Source of the DNA: Pontibacter anaerobius | GTDB taxonomy: Bacteria > Bacteroidota > Bacteroidia > Cytophagales > Hymenobacteraceae | Assembly (NCBI RefSeq): GCF_026241195.1 | Contig: NZ_JAPFQO010000002.1 | Coordinates: 248,001-312,000, forward strand | Reading direction: 5' to 3' | Length of the DNA: 64,000 nt | Shown here: positions 34,923 through 43,077 of the stretch, in pieces | Layout: each line of letters starts with the position of its first letter | How positions within the stretch are numbered: position 1 is the stretch's first letter | Notes under the pieces: generated by a model | Seen by the model: the letters and a program-made list of their open reading frames with translations, nothing else | What the model was told of the DNA's origin: nothing | Database searches by the model: none | Made by a program: the position numbers and the translations under genes

Positions 34923-35504
34923 ATGAACTTAGTTATAGTTGATTATAAAGCCGGCAACGTTCAGTCGGTGCAGTTTGCGCTTGAACGGCTGGGTGTACAG
35001 GCTACGCTTAGTTCGGATGCCGAGACAATTAAGGCAGCGGATAAAGTGATCTTCCCGGGCGTGGGGCAGGCGGCCTCAGCCATGGCGCAGCTAAAGGCGC
35101 GTAATCTCGATAAACTGTTGCCAACGCTGGAGCAGCCCTTTTTTGGCGTGTGCCTGGGCATGCAGCTGCTGTGCCAGCACTCCGAGGAAGGGGACACCGA
35201 TCTGCTCAACATTATTCCGCTGCCGGTAAAGCATTTCGAAACCGAGCTGAAAGTGCCTCATATGGGATGGAATCAGATCGAAAACCTTCGCACGCCTTTG
35301 TTCCAAAGTATAAATGAGCAGGAATATGTCTACTATGTGCACAGCTACTATGTGCCGGTAAGCGAGTATACTATCGCCCAGACTTCGTACCCGGAGCCGT
35401 TTTCGGCAGCTCTGCAGTATAAAAATTTTTACGCCGCGCAGTTTCACCCCGAAAAAAGCGGGGCAGCCGGTTCACAAATACTTAAAAACTTTTTAGCCCT
35501 ATGA
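34923..35504 (+). CDS. hisH: Imidazole glycerol phosphate synthase, glutaminase subunit
   Basis: Class I glutamine amidotransferase that feeds ammonia to HisF. N-terminal IVDYKAGNVQSVQFAL, oxyanion strand VIFPGVGQAASAM, nucleophile Cys in FFGVCLGMQLLC (about residue 77), and the His-x-Glu pair in AAQFHPEKSG near the C-terminus. 193 residues. First gene of the second his block; its stop overlaps the hisA start (ATGA). Confidence 0.97.
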   Translation: MNLVIVDYKAGNVQSVQFALERLGVQATLSSDAETIKAADKVIFPGVGQAASAMAQLKARNLDKLLPTLEQPFFGVCLGMQLLCQHSEEGDTDLLNIIPLPVKHFETELKVPHMGWNQIENLRTPLFQSINEQEYVYYVHSYYVPVSEYTIAQTSYPEPFSAALQYKNFYAAQFHPEKSGAAGSQILKNFLAL

Positions 35505-36223
35505 TGGAAATCATCCCTGCAATAGACATAATCGGCGGCCAGTGCGTACGCCTTACCGAAGGAGACTTTGCCCAGCAAACCACCTACGACAGCAATCCTT
35601 TGGAAGTAGCCAAGCGTTTTGAAAGTCATGGTGTAAAGCGCCTGCATTTGGTGGATTTGGATGGGGCCAGAGCTAAAAAGCCAGTAAATCTGGCGGTGCT
35701 GGAAAGTATAGCTGCCAACACCAGTTTAACAATTGACTTTGGCGGCGGCTTGCAGTCTGAGGAAGCTGTTAAGCAAGCTTTTGATGCAGGTGCAGCGCAG
35801 ATAACCGCCGGAAGTATAGCCGTGCGTGAACCGGATACAGTAAAAGGGTGGTTACTGAAGTATGGCGCAGATAAAATCATCATTGGTGCTGACTTTAAAG
35901 GAACGAACATCGCCATCTCTGCCTGGACCGAAGAAAGCAAGTATCCGCTTCAGGACTTTATCTCGGGGTATGTAAAAACAGGGGCAAGATTATTTATCTG
36001 CACCGATGTAAGCAAAGACGGAAAACTGCAGGGCCCATCTCTGAACACCTACCGCCACCTGAAGCTGACTTTGCCGGAAGCCGGAATCATTGCCAGTGGA
36101 GGGGTTACTACTATAGATGACCTGGAGCAGCTACAGGAAATAGGTGTAAAGGGTGCCATCATCGGCAAAGCGATTTACGAAGGCACCATTCAGTTAAAAG
36201 ACTTAGAGCGATTTATATGCTAA
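35501..36223 (+). CDS. hisA: ProFAR isomerase
   Basis: Amadori isomerisation of ProFAR to PRFAR. Half-barrel duplicate fold. Motifs: [19 protein letters not shown] with the catalytic Asp (AIDI), [23 protein letters not shown], the second catalytic Asp in [15 protein letters not shown], and [12 protein letters not shown]. 240 residues. Overlaps hisH by 4 bases and hisF by 7 bases. A second ATG at 35504 is also possible as start. Confidence 0.97.
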   Translation: MMEIIPAIDIIGGQCVRLTEGDFAQQTTYDSNPLEVAKRFESHGVKRLHLVDLDGARAKKPVNLAVLESIAANTSLTIDFGGGLQSEEAVKQAFDAGAAQITAGSIAVREPDTVKGWLLKYGADKIIIGADFKGTNIAISAWTEESKYPLQDFISGYVKTGARLFICTDVSKDGKLQGPSLNTYRHLKLTLPEAGIIASGGVTTIDDLEQLQEIGVKGAIIGKAIYEGTIQLKDLERFIC

Positions 36224-36975
36224 CCAAACGCATTATTCCTTGCCTTGACATAAAAGACGGACGCACTGTAAAAGGCATACAGTTCGAGAACATTCGTGAT
36301 GCCGGCGATCCGGTAGAACTGGCCAAATGGTATGCTGAGCAAGGAGCCGATGAGCTGGTGTTTCTTGACATTACCGCTACCAACGAAGACCGCAAAACAT
36401 TTGCCCATTTGGTGCGCGACATTGCCCGCCACATTGATATTCCGTTTACCGTGGGTGGTGGCATCGGTTCTGTGGCCGATGTGGAAGTGCTGCTGCAGAA
36501 CGGTGCCGATAAAGTGTCCATCAACTCATCTGCCATCAAAAACCCGCAGCTGGTAGAAGAACTAGCCAGGCACTTTGGCAGCCAGTGCGTTACTGTTGCT
36601 ATCGACACAAAGTATAAAGAAGACACCGGCTGGAAAGTATACACCCGTGCCGGAACCGTAGAAACAGAGCTTAGCACAGTAGATTGGGCAAAGCAGGTAG
36701 TGGATCTTGGAGCCGGTGAGATTCTACTAACAAGTATGAATAATGACGGTACGAAAGCAGGCTTTGCTTTGGATATTACTGGTGAAGTTGCACGTGCCGT
36801 TTCTGTGCCTGTTATTGCATCTGGCGGTGCCGGAAGTATGGCTCATTTTGCCGAGGCATTTTTACAAGCCAATGCCGACGCAGCCCTTGCCGCCAGCCTG
36901 TTCCACTTCCGGGAGCTTGGCGTGCCGGAGCTAAAGCAGTACCTGAAAGAGCAGGGAATTGCAGTGCGTGTTTGA
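36217..36975 (+). CDS. hisF: Imidazole glycerol phosphate synthase, cyclase subunit
   Basis: Cyclase of the HisH-HisF complex that yields imidazole glycerol phosphate and AICAR. Motifs: [16 protein letters not shown] with the catalytic Asp, [41 protein letters not shown], the second catalytic Asp in [16 protein letters not shown], and [10 protein letters not shown]. 252 residues. Overlaps the hisA end. A gap of 190 bases with inverted repeats separates it from hisIE. Confidence 0.97.
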   Translation: MLTKRIIPCLDIKDGRTVKGIQFENIRDAGDPVELAKWYAEQGADELVFLDITATNEDRKTFAHLVRDIARHIDIPFTVGGGIGSVADVEVLLQNGADKVSINSSAIKNPQLVEELARHFGSQCVTVAIDTKYKEDTGWKVYTRAGTVETELSTVDWAKQVVDLGAGEILLTSMNNDGTKAGFALDITGEVARAVSVPVIASGGAGSMAHFAEAFLQANADAALAASLFHFRELGVPELKQYLKEQGIAVRV

Positions 36976-36993
36976 TTTTGAAAATTAGCCTGG

Positions 36994-37080
36994 CGCCGGA
37001 ATCATTCCGGTGAGGTAGGGAGCGGGTGAGTCTCCAGACTCACTCACAGTATAAATTTAAGCGAGTCAGGAGACTCGGAC
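36994..37080. repeat. Nested inverted repeats in the hisF-hisIE gap
   Basis: Three hairpins: CCGGAA/TTCCGG (36996-37001 with 37005-37010), TGAGTCT/AGACTCA (37027-37033 with 37036-37042) and GAGTC/GACTC (37063-37067 with 37072-37076). The second and third are also near-inverted copies of each other. This is a different family from the C/G-rich elements of the trp operon. Confidence 0.65.
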
Positions 37081-37165
37081 ACACAGTGAGCACGAGAAGG
37101 ATTCTTGCGCAAACAAGAGTTAGTGAAAACTCTAAACTCGTGACTCAGAACTCAGAACTAATAAA

Positions 37166-37777
37166 ATGTACTTAGATTTCGATAAAGCCGGCGGCCTGGT
37201 GCCTGCCGTGATACAGGATAATACAACCGGCCAGGTGCTAATGCTGGGCTACATGAACCAGGAGGCGTTGGATAAAACACGGCAGGAGGGGCTGGTAACT
37301 TTTTTTTCCCGCTCCAAAAACCGGCTTTGGACTAAGGGTGAAACCTCTGGGAATACCCTGCAGGTAGTAAGTATAGCTCAGGATTGTGACGTTGATTCGT
37401 TGCTGATAAAAGTTAATCCTAATGGCCCTACCTGCCACACCGGGAGCACCAGCTGCTTTGGAGAAGAGGAAGCAGCTAAAAGAATAAAAGCCATCCAGTT
37501 TATTGCGCAACTGGAGGAGGTTATTCAGCAGAGAAAAGTCTCTCCTGTGGAAGGCTCTTACACTAACTTTTTGTTTGATAAAGGCGTGAATAAAATTGCC
37601 CAGAAAGTAGGAGAGGAAGCCGTAGAGACAGTAATTGATGCTGTAGCCGGAAAGCTTGATACCATGAAAGGCGAAGCGGCAGATCTGCTCTACCACCTGC
37701 TGGTGCTGCTGGCTGCTTCTGGGCTGGAGTTAAAGGATGTGGTGGAGATGCTTCAGGAGCGGCATCAGCAAAAGTAA
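37166..37777 (+). CDS. hisI: Bifunctional phosphoribosyl-AMP cyclohydrolase / phosphoribosyl-ATP pyrophosphatase
   Basis: HisIE fusion for steps 2 and 3 of histidine synthesis. N-terminal cyclohydrolase domain (about residues 1-105): VLMLGYMNQEALDKT, FFSRSKNRLWTKGETSGN, the Zn/Mg site DCDVDSLLIKVNPNGPTCHTG. C-terminal pyrophosphohydrolase domain (about 110-203): SYTNFLFDKGVNKIAQKVGEE, then EAADLLYHLLVLLA with the metal-binding Glu/Asp residues. 203 residues, typical for HisIE. Closes the second his block. Confidence 0.97.
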   Translation: MYLDFDKAGGLVPAVIQDNTTGQVLMLGYMNQEALDKTRQEGLVTFFSRSKNRLWTKGETSGNTLQVVSIAQDCDVDSLLIKVNPNGPTCHTGSTSCFGEEEAAKRIKAIQFIAQLEEVIQQRKVSPVEGSYTNFLFDKGVNKIAQKVGEEAVETVIDAVAGKLDTMKGEAADLLYHLLVLLAASGLELKDVVEMLQERHQQK

Positions 37778-37838
37778 CTAGTATGAAGATTATGTTAAGT
37801 ATAAGTAAGTGTAAAGTATACTTTTTTCTGCTTTTGCT

Positions 37839-38705
37839 TTAGCGAACTTCCATAAATTCTTGGATAGCGTCTGCCACTTCGCCGCCACGTTCTTCCTGCA
37901 CAAAATGCCCGGCTTTATACTTTATCACTTTTGCCTCCGGAAACTCCTGTTGCCAACGCTTCAGAAAATGCAGTGGTAACAGTTTGTCCTTCTCGCCCCA
38001 AAGTATAAGCTTGTTGATGCTTTTCATTTTTTCGCGCTGCTGCCACAGCGACGCAAAGTATGGGTTGGACTGGTGCAGCGCTTTGGCAAAAGCCCAGGTG
38101 CCCCGACGGTTGGTAGGAGTGGAGAGGGGCTTTAGGTAATGTTGTTTGATATCTTTCGTGAGGTGTTTTCTTTCGTGGTAGCCTAGTGGCAATAGAACCT
38201 TTGTAGAGAAACCCATCTGCAAGTATAAAAACTTGCCCAAGCCTCCCGCCATAAACCTGCTTATCTTCGTTATTTTCTTTTCCTCCTCCAGGCTCCACAT
38301 CCAGGTGTTCAGGGTGATAAGGTTTTTTGTTTTCTCTGGATGCCGCAGTGCGTACCGCAACCCAATGGGACCGCCGAAATCATGCATCACAAGCGTGATG
38401 CTCTTCAACTGCAAGTACTCTATCAGCTGCTCCAGGTTATCTGCGTGTGCTTCTGGGGTGTATGCAAAATCAGTTGGCTTCTCAGAAAGCCCGAACCCGA
38501 TGTGGTCCGCGGCGATGCAGCGGTAGTTCCGGCTCAGCGATTTTATCTGCTGCCGCCATACAAATGACCAAGTTGGCGTGCCGTGTACAAACACGATGGG
38601 GTTTCCCTCGCCTTCATCCACATAATGCATGCGGCCACCGGTTACCTCTAAGGTATGATGGGCAAAAGGATAGAGGATACTATCAATCCATTTGGGAGTA
38701 TTCAT
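37839..38705 (-). CDS. Alpha/beta hydrolase, haloalkane-dehalogenase-like
   Basis: A 288-residue alpha/beta-hydrolase. The oxyanion motif is FVHGTPTWSFVWR (residues 39-51), the nucleophile is Asp109 in MHDFGGPIG, and the likely acid and base are Asp240 (WGEKD) and His267 (AGHFVQEE). An Asp nucleophile in HDxGG is typical of haloalkane dehalogenases and epoxide hydrolases. The Trp that normally follows the nucleophile and helps bind halide is Phe here, and the LinB-type Asn after HG is Thr. The substrate is therefore open, and true dehalogenase activity is doubtful. It converges with hisIE. Confidence 0.75.
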   Translation of the reverse strand: MNTPKWIDSILYPFAHHTLEVTGGRMHYVDEGEGNPIVFVHGTPTWSFVWRQQIKSLSRNYRCIAADHIGFGLSEKPTDFAYTPEAHADNLEQLIEYLQLKSITLVMHDFGGPIGLRYALRHPEKTKNLITLNTWMWSLEEEKKITKISRFMAGGLGKFLYLQMGFSTKVLLPLGYHERKHLTKDIKQHYLKPLSTPTNRRGTWAFAKALHQSNPYFASLWQQREKMKSINKLILWGEKDKLLPLHFLKRWQQEFPEAKVIKYKAGHFVQEERGGEVADAIQEFMEVR

Positions 38706-38883
38706 AGGGTTCCGGTTTTGTATGCATGTGGAGCTCAGGGCTGTATGCTAGGTATACTTCTTTGATTACACTTTGATTCATTTCTGAAGGTCTTCCCGAA
38801 TTTACCCAAAAATTAAATATTTGGGATCAGCAATACAGCTGTGCCTTAATTTTCTCGTATGGTAGGCTAAACCCTGCTTATAC

Positions 38884-40557
38884 ATGCAAAACGATAAAAA
38901 CCAGAATTCTAATAAAGTAAAAAAGTGGCTGAAAGTGGTGGCCTGGGTGGTTGGCGTGGCACAATTACTCTTTATAGGGCTATTCTTTTTTACCGCATGG
39001 CTGGAGCATAAAATAGAGCGAATGGTGGCAGACCAGTCTAAGGGCGTGTACAAATTACAGGTATACGGACTAGAGACATCCCCCTTTATTGGCAGCCTTT
39101 CGGTAGACAGTTTAGCGCTTACGCCGGATTTTAAGAAATGGCAGGCACTTAGCGAGCAGGGGCAAAAGGTGCCGCGCACCTTGCTTAACCTGCAAGCAAG
39201 CGCCATAAACCTTAGAAACTTTAACTACGCCAAAGCCCTATTCAGCCAGGATGTGCAACTGGACGAACTGAAGGTACAGCAGCCAAAACTGCTCATGACC
39301 GTGATGCGGCCTGATACCACAGAAGAACATAAGCCGCTGCACGAGACGGTTAAAGGCTTTATAAAAGGTCTTAAAATTGGTAGGATCGATGTACGGGAGG
39401 CAGGTCTTAACTACCGTAAAGGATCCAGTTCTGATACGCTGTTCGCCTTGCGTAAATTTGATTTAGTCGTTACTGATTATCAGCTGGATAGTGCCTCTTT
39501 CCAGGCAAAGGACAGGGCATATTATGCGCAGAAGTATAAACTGATGGTCTCTGAGGCATTTTATCTGCTTTCCGACAACCTTTACAAAGCCACCGCTGAC
39601 TCTATTCTCATCGATACCGAGTCAGAAACTATACTTGTGAATAGTGTTCAGCTTAAACCAACTGTTGAGCCAGCAGCGCTTGCGCGTGCTAAAGGCAAGG
39701 CTGTTACGTATCAGGAAGTGGAGGTAAGGCAGGCATCGTTTAAAGGGGTGGATTTTAGGGCGCATTCCCGGGACAACAGCATCAGGGTAAAGCATTTGGC
39801 ACTGCAAAAGCCATCACTTGTGGCTTTCAAAGACAAGCAGCATTTTGAGGATAAAGGCACGAAAGAGCTGCCGCACGACATGGTGCAAAGTATAAAAACG
39901 TCTTTCTTGATCGATTTCCTGGAGCTTATAGACGGGTACATCCGCTACGCCGAACTTGTGCCGAAGGCAGTTGAACGCGGCCATATCAGCTTTCATAAAC
40001 TCAACGTCAGCATCACGAACCTGTCTAATATTCCAGAACAGATAAGTATGGATAATCCTGCTCTGGTTCAGGCAAGTACGATGGTAATGGATAGGGCAAA
40101 GCTGGAGCTGACGATCAGGTTGCCACTGCTTCAAGAAAACGGCTATCACACGTTAGAGGGCAGGATAGGAGAGACTAACCTTCAGGTTTTAAACCCCATA
40201 CTTATGCCGGCTGCGTTTGTTCAGGTACAAAGCGGGCACATAAGCAGGGGTACTTTTAAGGCGGAGCTTTCCAGAAACCGGGCTAACGGTTCCATGCTCT
40301 TGCTGTACAATAACCTGCATATAGAGCTGCTGACCAAAGGGAGCGGTGGCGATCAGGGATTGGGAAAAGAAGTACTTTCCTTCCTTGCTAATAAAGTAGC
40401 CATTGAAAGCAGCAACCCGGAAGTGGGCGAGGAGCCACGCACCGGAAACATTACTGTGACCCGTGATTCCCAAAAATCGGTTTTTAATTATTGGAAAGAG
40501 TGCCTGACCAGCGGTTTCTTTTCCAGTATGGGTTTAAAAGGAATGGCCAAGCAATAA
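38884..40557 (+). CDS. AsmA/DUF748-like inner-membrane protein of unknown function
   Basis: A 557-residue protein with one N-terminal membrane helix (about residues 13-37, LKVVAWVVGVAQLLFIGLFF) and a long beta-rich periplasmic part. Recurrent patterns such as LQVYGLETSPFIGSLSVDSL, DVREAGLNYRKG and LEGRIGETNLQVLNPIL resemble the repeated strands of AsmA-like proteins, which may transfer phospholipids between membranes. I do not recognise it beyond this. The two neighbours are on the opposite strand, so it is monocistronic; it ends 20 bases from the convergent alr gene. Confidence 0.6.
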   Translation: MQNDKNQNSNKVKKWLKVVAWVVGVAQLLFIGLFFFTAWLEHKIERMVADQSKGVYKLQVYGLETSPFIGSLSVDSLALTPDFKKWQALSEQGQKVPRTLLNLQASAINLRNFNYAKALFSQDVQLDELKVQQPKLLMTVMRPDTTEEHKPLHETVKGFIKGLKIGRIDVREAGLNYRKGSSSDTLFALRKFDLVVTDYQLDSASFQAKDRAYYAQKYKLMVSEAFYLLSDNLYKATADSILIDTESETILVNSVQLKPTVEPAALARAKGKAVTYQEVEVRQASFKGVDFRAHSRDNSIRVKHLALQKPSLVAFKDKQHFEDKGTKELPHDMVQSIKTSFLIDFLELIDGYIRYAELVPKAVERGHISFHKLNVSITNLSNIPEQISMDNPALVQASTMVMDRAKLELTIRLPLLQENGYHTLEGRIGETNLQVLNPILMPAAFVQVQSGHISRGTFKAELSRNRANGSMLLLYNNLHIELLTKGSGGDQGLGKEVLSFLANKVAIESSNPEVGEEPRTGNITVTRDSQKSVFNYWKECLTSGFFSSMGLKGMAKQ

Positions 40558-40576
40558 CTTTACATTGTTGCTGTTA

Positions 40577-41728
40577 TCAATCTATAATATAGCGTGGTAT
40601 GTTTAAGGGGAGCCGTGTCAGGAGCTCATAGTTCAGCTGCGTGCTTAACTCACCGAAAGAGGCTACGGTTATACTTTCATCGCCCTGCATGCCTAGCAGA
40701 ACCACCTCATCGTTTTTCTGTACGTCTAGAATGTTGGTCACATCCACCATCATCACGTTCATGTTTACGGTGCCTACAACACCTGCGCGTGTCCCTTTTA
40801 TCAGCACCTGGCCCTGATTGCTAAGGGAGCGGCTGTAGCCCCAGGCATAGCCTACCGGCACCACAGCCAGCACCATGTCGCGCGGAGCCTGGAAGGTGGT
40901 TCCGTAGCCAATGTACTCGCCCCGCGGCACGCTTTTGAGACTCATGATATGACTTTTCCAGTTGATGAGGCGGCGGAGCGGGTCTTTTTTCTCGTTATGC
41001 TGGCTGATGTAATGGGTATAGGTTTCGGGGCTGGGCCAGAAACCGTACTGCATAATCCCGACGCGGACCATGTCCATGCGGGTTTGGGGATAGGAGACCA
41101 TTGCCGCAGAGCAAGCGGTATGGCGTTGTATCGGGGTATGGCCGGCTTCCTTTAGTTGCTGCAGCTGTTGCTCGTACGCATGCAGCTGGCGCAACACCCG
41201 CTCGTGGTTCTGCAGGCTCTCAGCACCGGCATAATGTGTGCATACTCCCTGCAGCTCCACGTATTCGCGGCAACCTTCCAGAACTGCTTCCGCATGTTCC
41301 AGCGCAGTTTTGTCAAAGCCGGTGCGGTTCATGCCGGTTTCAAGCTCCAGGTGCACTTTGGCGCGTTTCCCTAACTTTTTGGCTATGGCTGACGCCTCGA
41401 GCAGCCTATCTAGTTCGAAAATAAAAAACTCTATCTCATGCTGTATCGCCCACTCTAGTTCAGGGTTATCTACATAACCCATGATCATGATGGTAGCCGG
41501 CTTCTCAAGCGTTTGAAGCAGGCGGTCAGCCTCGTCGGCACTAAAAACAGAAAAATGGTCAATACCGCACTCCTGCGCCAGCTTCCCAAACTGCTCAATG
41601 CCATGGCCATAGGCATTGCCTTTTACCACAGAAGATAGCTTTACCGAAGTCCCGATCTCCTGCCGGATAAAGTCTATATTGTTCTGAAGTGCTGATTTAC
41701 TTATTTCGATGTATGAGCTGTGAAGCAT
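40577..41728 (-). CDS. alr: Alanine racemase
   Basis: PLP enzyme that makes D-alanine for peptidoglycan. The PLP Lys is Lys36 in SSVVKGNAYGHG (family VKANAYGHG). HLELETGMNRTGF forms the barrel core; the catalytic Tyr of the C-terminal domain is in RGEYIGYGTTF; VGTVNMNVMMVDVT matches the family's GR(V/I)xMDxxxxD region. Length (383) is normal. The initiator lies 6 bases downstream of the M20 amidohydrolase stop, so the two probably form a minus-strand operon. Confidence 0.96.
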   Translation of the reverse strand: MLHSSYIEISKSALQNNIDFIRQEIGTSVKLSSVVKGNAYGHGIEQFGKLAQECGIDHFSVFSADEADRLLQTLEKPATIMIMGYVDNPELEWAIQHEIEFFIFELDRLLEASAIAKKLGKRAKVHLELETGMNRTGFDKTALEHAEAVLEGCREYVELQGVCTHYAGAESLQNHERVLRQLHAYEQQLQQLKEAGHTPIQRHTACSAAMVSYPQTRMDMVRVGIMQYGFWPSPETYTHYISQHNEKKDPLRRLINWKSHIMSLKSVPRGEYIGYGTTFQAPRDMVLAVVPVGYAWGYSRSLSNQGQVLIKGTRAGVVGTVNMNVMMVDVTNILDVQKNDEVVLLGMQGDESITVASFGELSTQLNYELLTRLPLNIPRYIID

Positions 41729-41734
41729 AATGGT

Positions 41735-42898
41735 TTATGGATGCAGTATTTGCTGTACGATTTCATAAAATAAAGTTGCGCCAGTGGAAATGATCTCATC
41801 CGGGAAGTCGTAGTTTGCGTGGTGTAGTTGCGGTTGAGAGACTCCTGCCCCAAGCCCAAAGAAAGCCCCTGTATACTTTGCCGTAAAATGCCCGAAATCT
41901 TCAGACCACCTGAACGGTTGTTCAGCCTCTTTTACTTTCAGGTGCAGGTTTTCCGACGCTTTGCGCACCAAATCTACCGCCATCTTATGGTTTACCGTGG
42001 CCGGGAACTCCTCCACAAAACGGATCTTATACTTTTGCCCATACTTTTTTGCTATTTGCTGTACCTGTTGCTCTGCCAAATTTTTCAGTTTCTGCAGGTC
42101 AGCGGTTTGGTAGGAGCGGAGGGTAGCCATTACGGTTCCGTAGCCCGGGTTCGTACCAAAGGCCACATCGCCAAGGCGCGCGTGTATAACAGTTAGCAAT
42201 GAAAGGTCTTCAAACTGCTCCTTTTGCCGGATGACCTGGTTAAAGGCAAGTATGATCTCTGCCATCGCTTCCCCGGGGTTCAGGCCGTTTTCCGGTTCTG
42301 CCGCATGAGAGGGGTATCCCTGTAGCTCCACAATCATACCCGTAGACGCAGCCGCGAAGACGTTCTCCCGCACCACCACCTGGTGCAGAGGCTTGCCTGG
42401 CAGGTTATGCAGTGCAAAAACATAATCGGGCTGCAGGTCGAGCAGGCGTTCTTCCTGCAGCATATCCCAGGCGCCAGCCCCCGTTTCCTCAGCTGGCTGA
42501 AACAGTAACACGACTCTCCCTTTGGAAAGCTCATACTTTTGCAGCAGGCTTGCCAACCCTGTCAAAATGGTCATGTGCCCATCGTGGCCACAGAGATGTG
42601 CTACCCCGGGAGCAGCGGATAAGTGCGGCAGGTTGGGATTCTCCTCCTGTATCGGCAAAGCATCCAACTCAGACCTGAAAAGTATAGTGGGGCCTGCCGC
42701 AACATTTTCTCCTTCAAACACCGCCACAACTCCGGTTCCACCCACTTGGGTAAGGATAGCGGTAGGGTTATACTTTTGTAGCTGCATTGCAATACGTTCC
42801 GCTGTTGCTGTTTCAGCGCCAGAGAGCTCCGGATGCCGGTGCAGGGTGCGGCGCAGTTGTACGAGGTCGGGGAGGTCTGTTAGGTGAGGGTGCTGCAT
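41735..42898 (-). CDS. M20 family amidohydrolase (IAA-amino acid hydrolase / N-acyl amino acid hydrolase type)
   Basis: A 387-residue cytoplasmic metallo-hydrolase. Family features: RRTLHRHPELSGAE at the N-terminus, FRSELDALPIQEENPN, CGHDGHMTILTG with metal-ligand Cys/His, FQPAEETGAGAWDML with the catalytic Glu pair, VFALHNLPG with another His, and a C-terminal SEDFGHF carrying the Glu/Asp ligand. No signal peptide. Likely cleaves an acyl or aminoacyl amide; the substrate is unknown. It heads the pair with alr. Confidence 0.9.
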   Translation of the reverse strand: MQHPHLTDLPDLVQLRRTLHRHPELSGAETATAERIAMQLQKYNPTAILTQVGGTGVVAVFEGENVAAGPTILFRSELDALPIQEENPNLPHLSAAPGVAHLCGHDGHMTILTGLASLLQKYELSKGRVVLLFQPAEETGAGAWDMLQEERLLDLQPDYVFALHNLPGKPLHQVVVRENVFAAASTGMIVELQGYPSHAAEPENGLNPGEAMAEIILAFNQVIRQKEQFEDLSLLTVIHARLGDVAFGTNPGYGTVMATLRSYQTADLQKLKNLAEQQVQQIAKKYGQKYKIRFVEEFPATVNHKMAVDLVRKASENLHLKVKEAEQPFRWSEDFGHFTAKYTGAFFGLGAGVSQPQLHHANYDFPDEIISTGATLFYEIVQQILHP

Positions 42899-43020
42899 GG
42901 CTTGGTTTATTTCTGCTGTTCCTGAACTAAGATACGAAATCCAGGGCAGAGGTTACGTTTTATGAAGGCTGGGATTAGTTGGTTTTGTATGGTAATTTAT
43001 ACTTTGGGTGGGGTATAATA

Positions 43021-43061
43021 GACAAAGCCGTTGCTCCTTATGCAGAAACAACGGCTCTGTC
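43021..43061 (-). terminator. Hairpin after the hybrid histidine kinase gene
   Basis: AGCCGTTG (43026-43033) pairs with CAACGGCT (43049-43056), extended by GACA/TGTC across one mismatch. On the minus strand it follows the kinase stop after about 17 bases; the T tract is weak. Confidence 0.55.
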
Positions 43062-43077
43062 TGTTACTATTTATAAA

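Noticed and set aside
36976..37165. Possible third leader peptide before hisIE
   Set aside because: I find no short ORF with His codons; the region is inverted repeats and low-complexity ACTC stretches.
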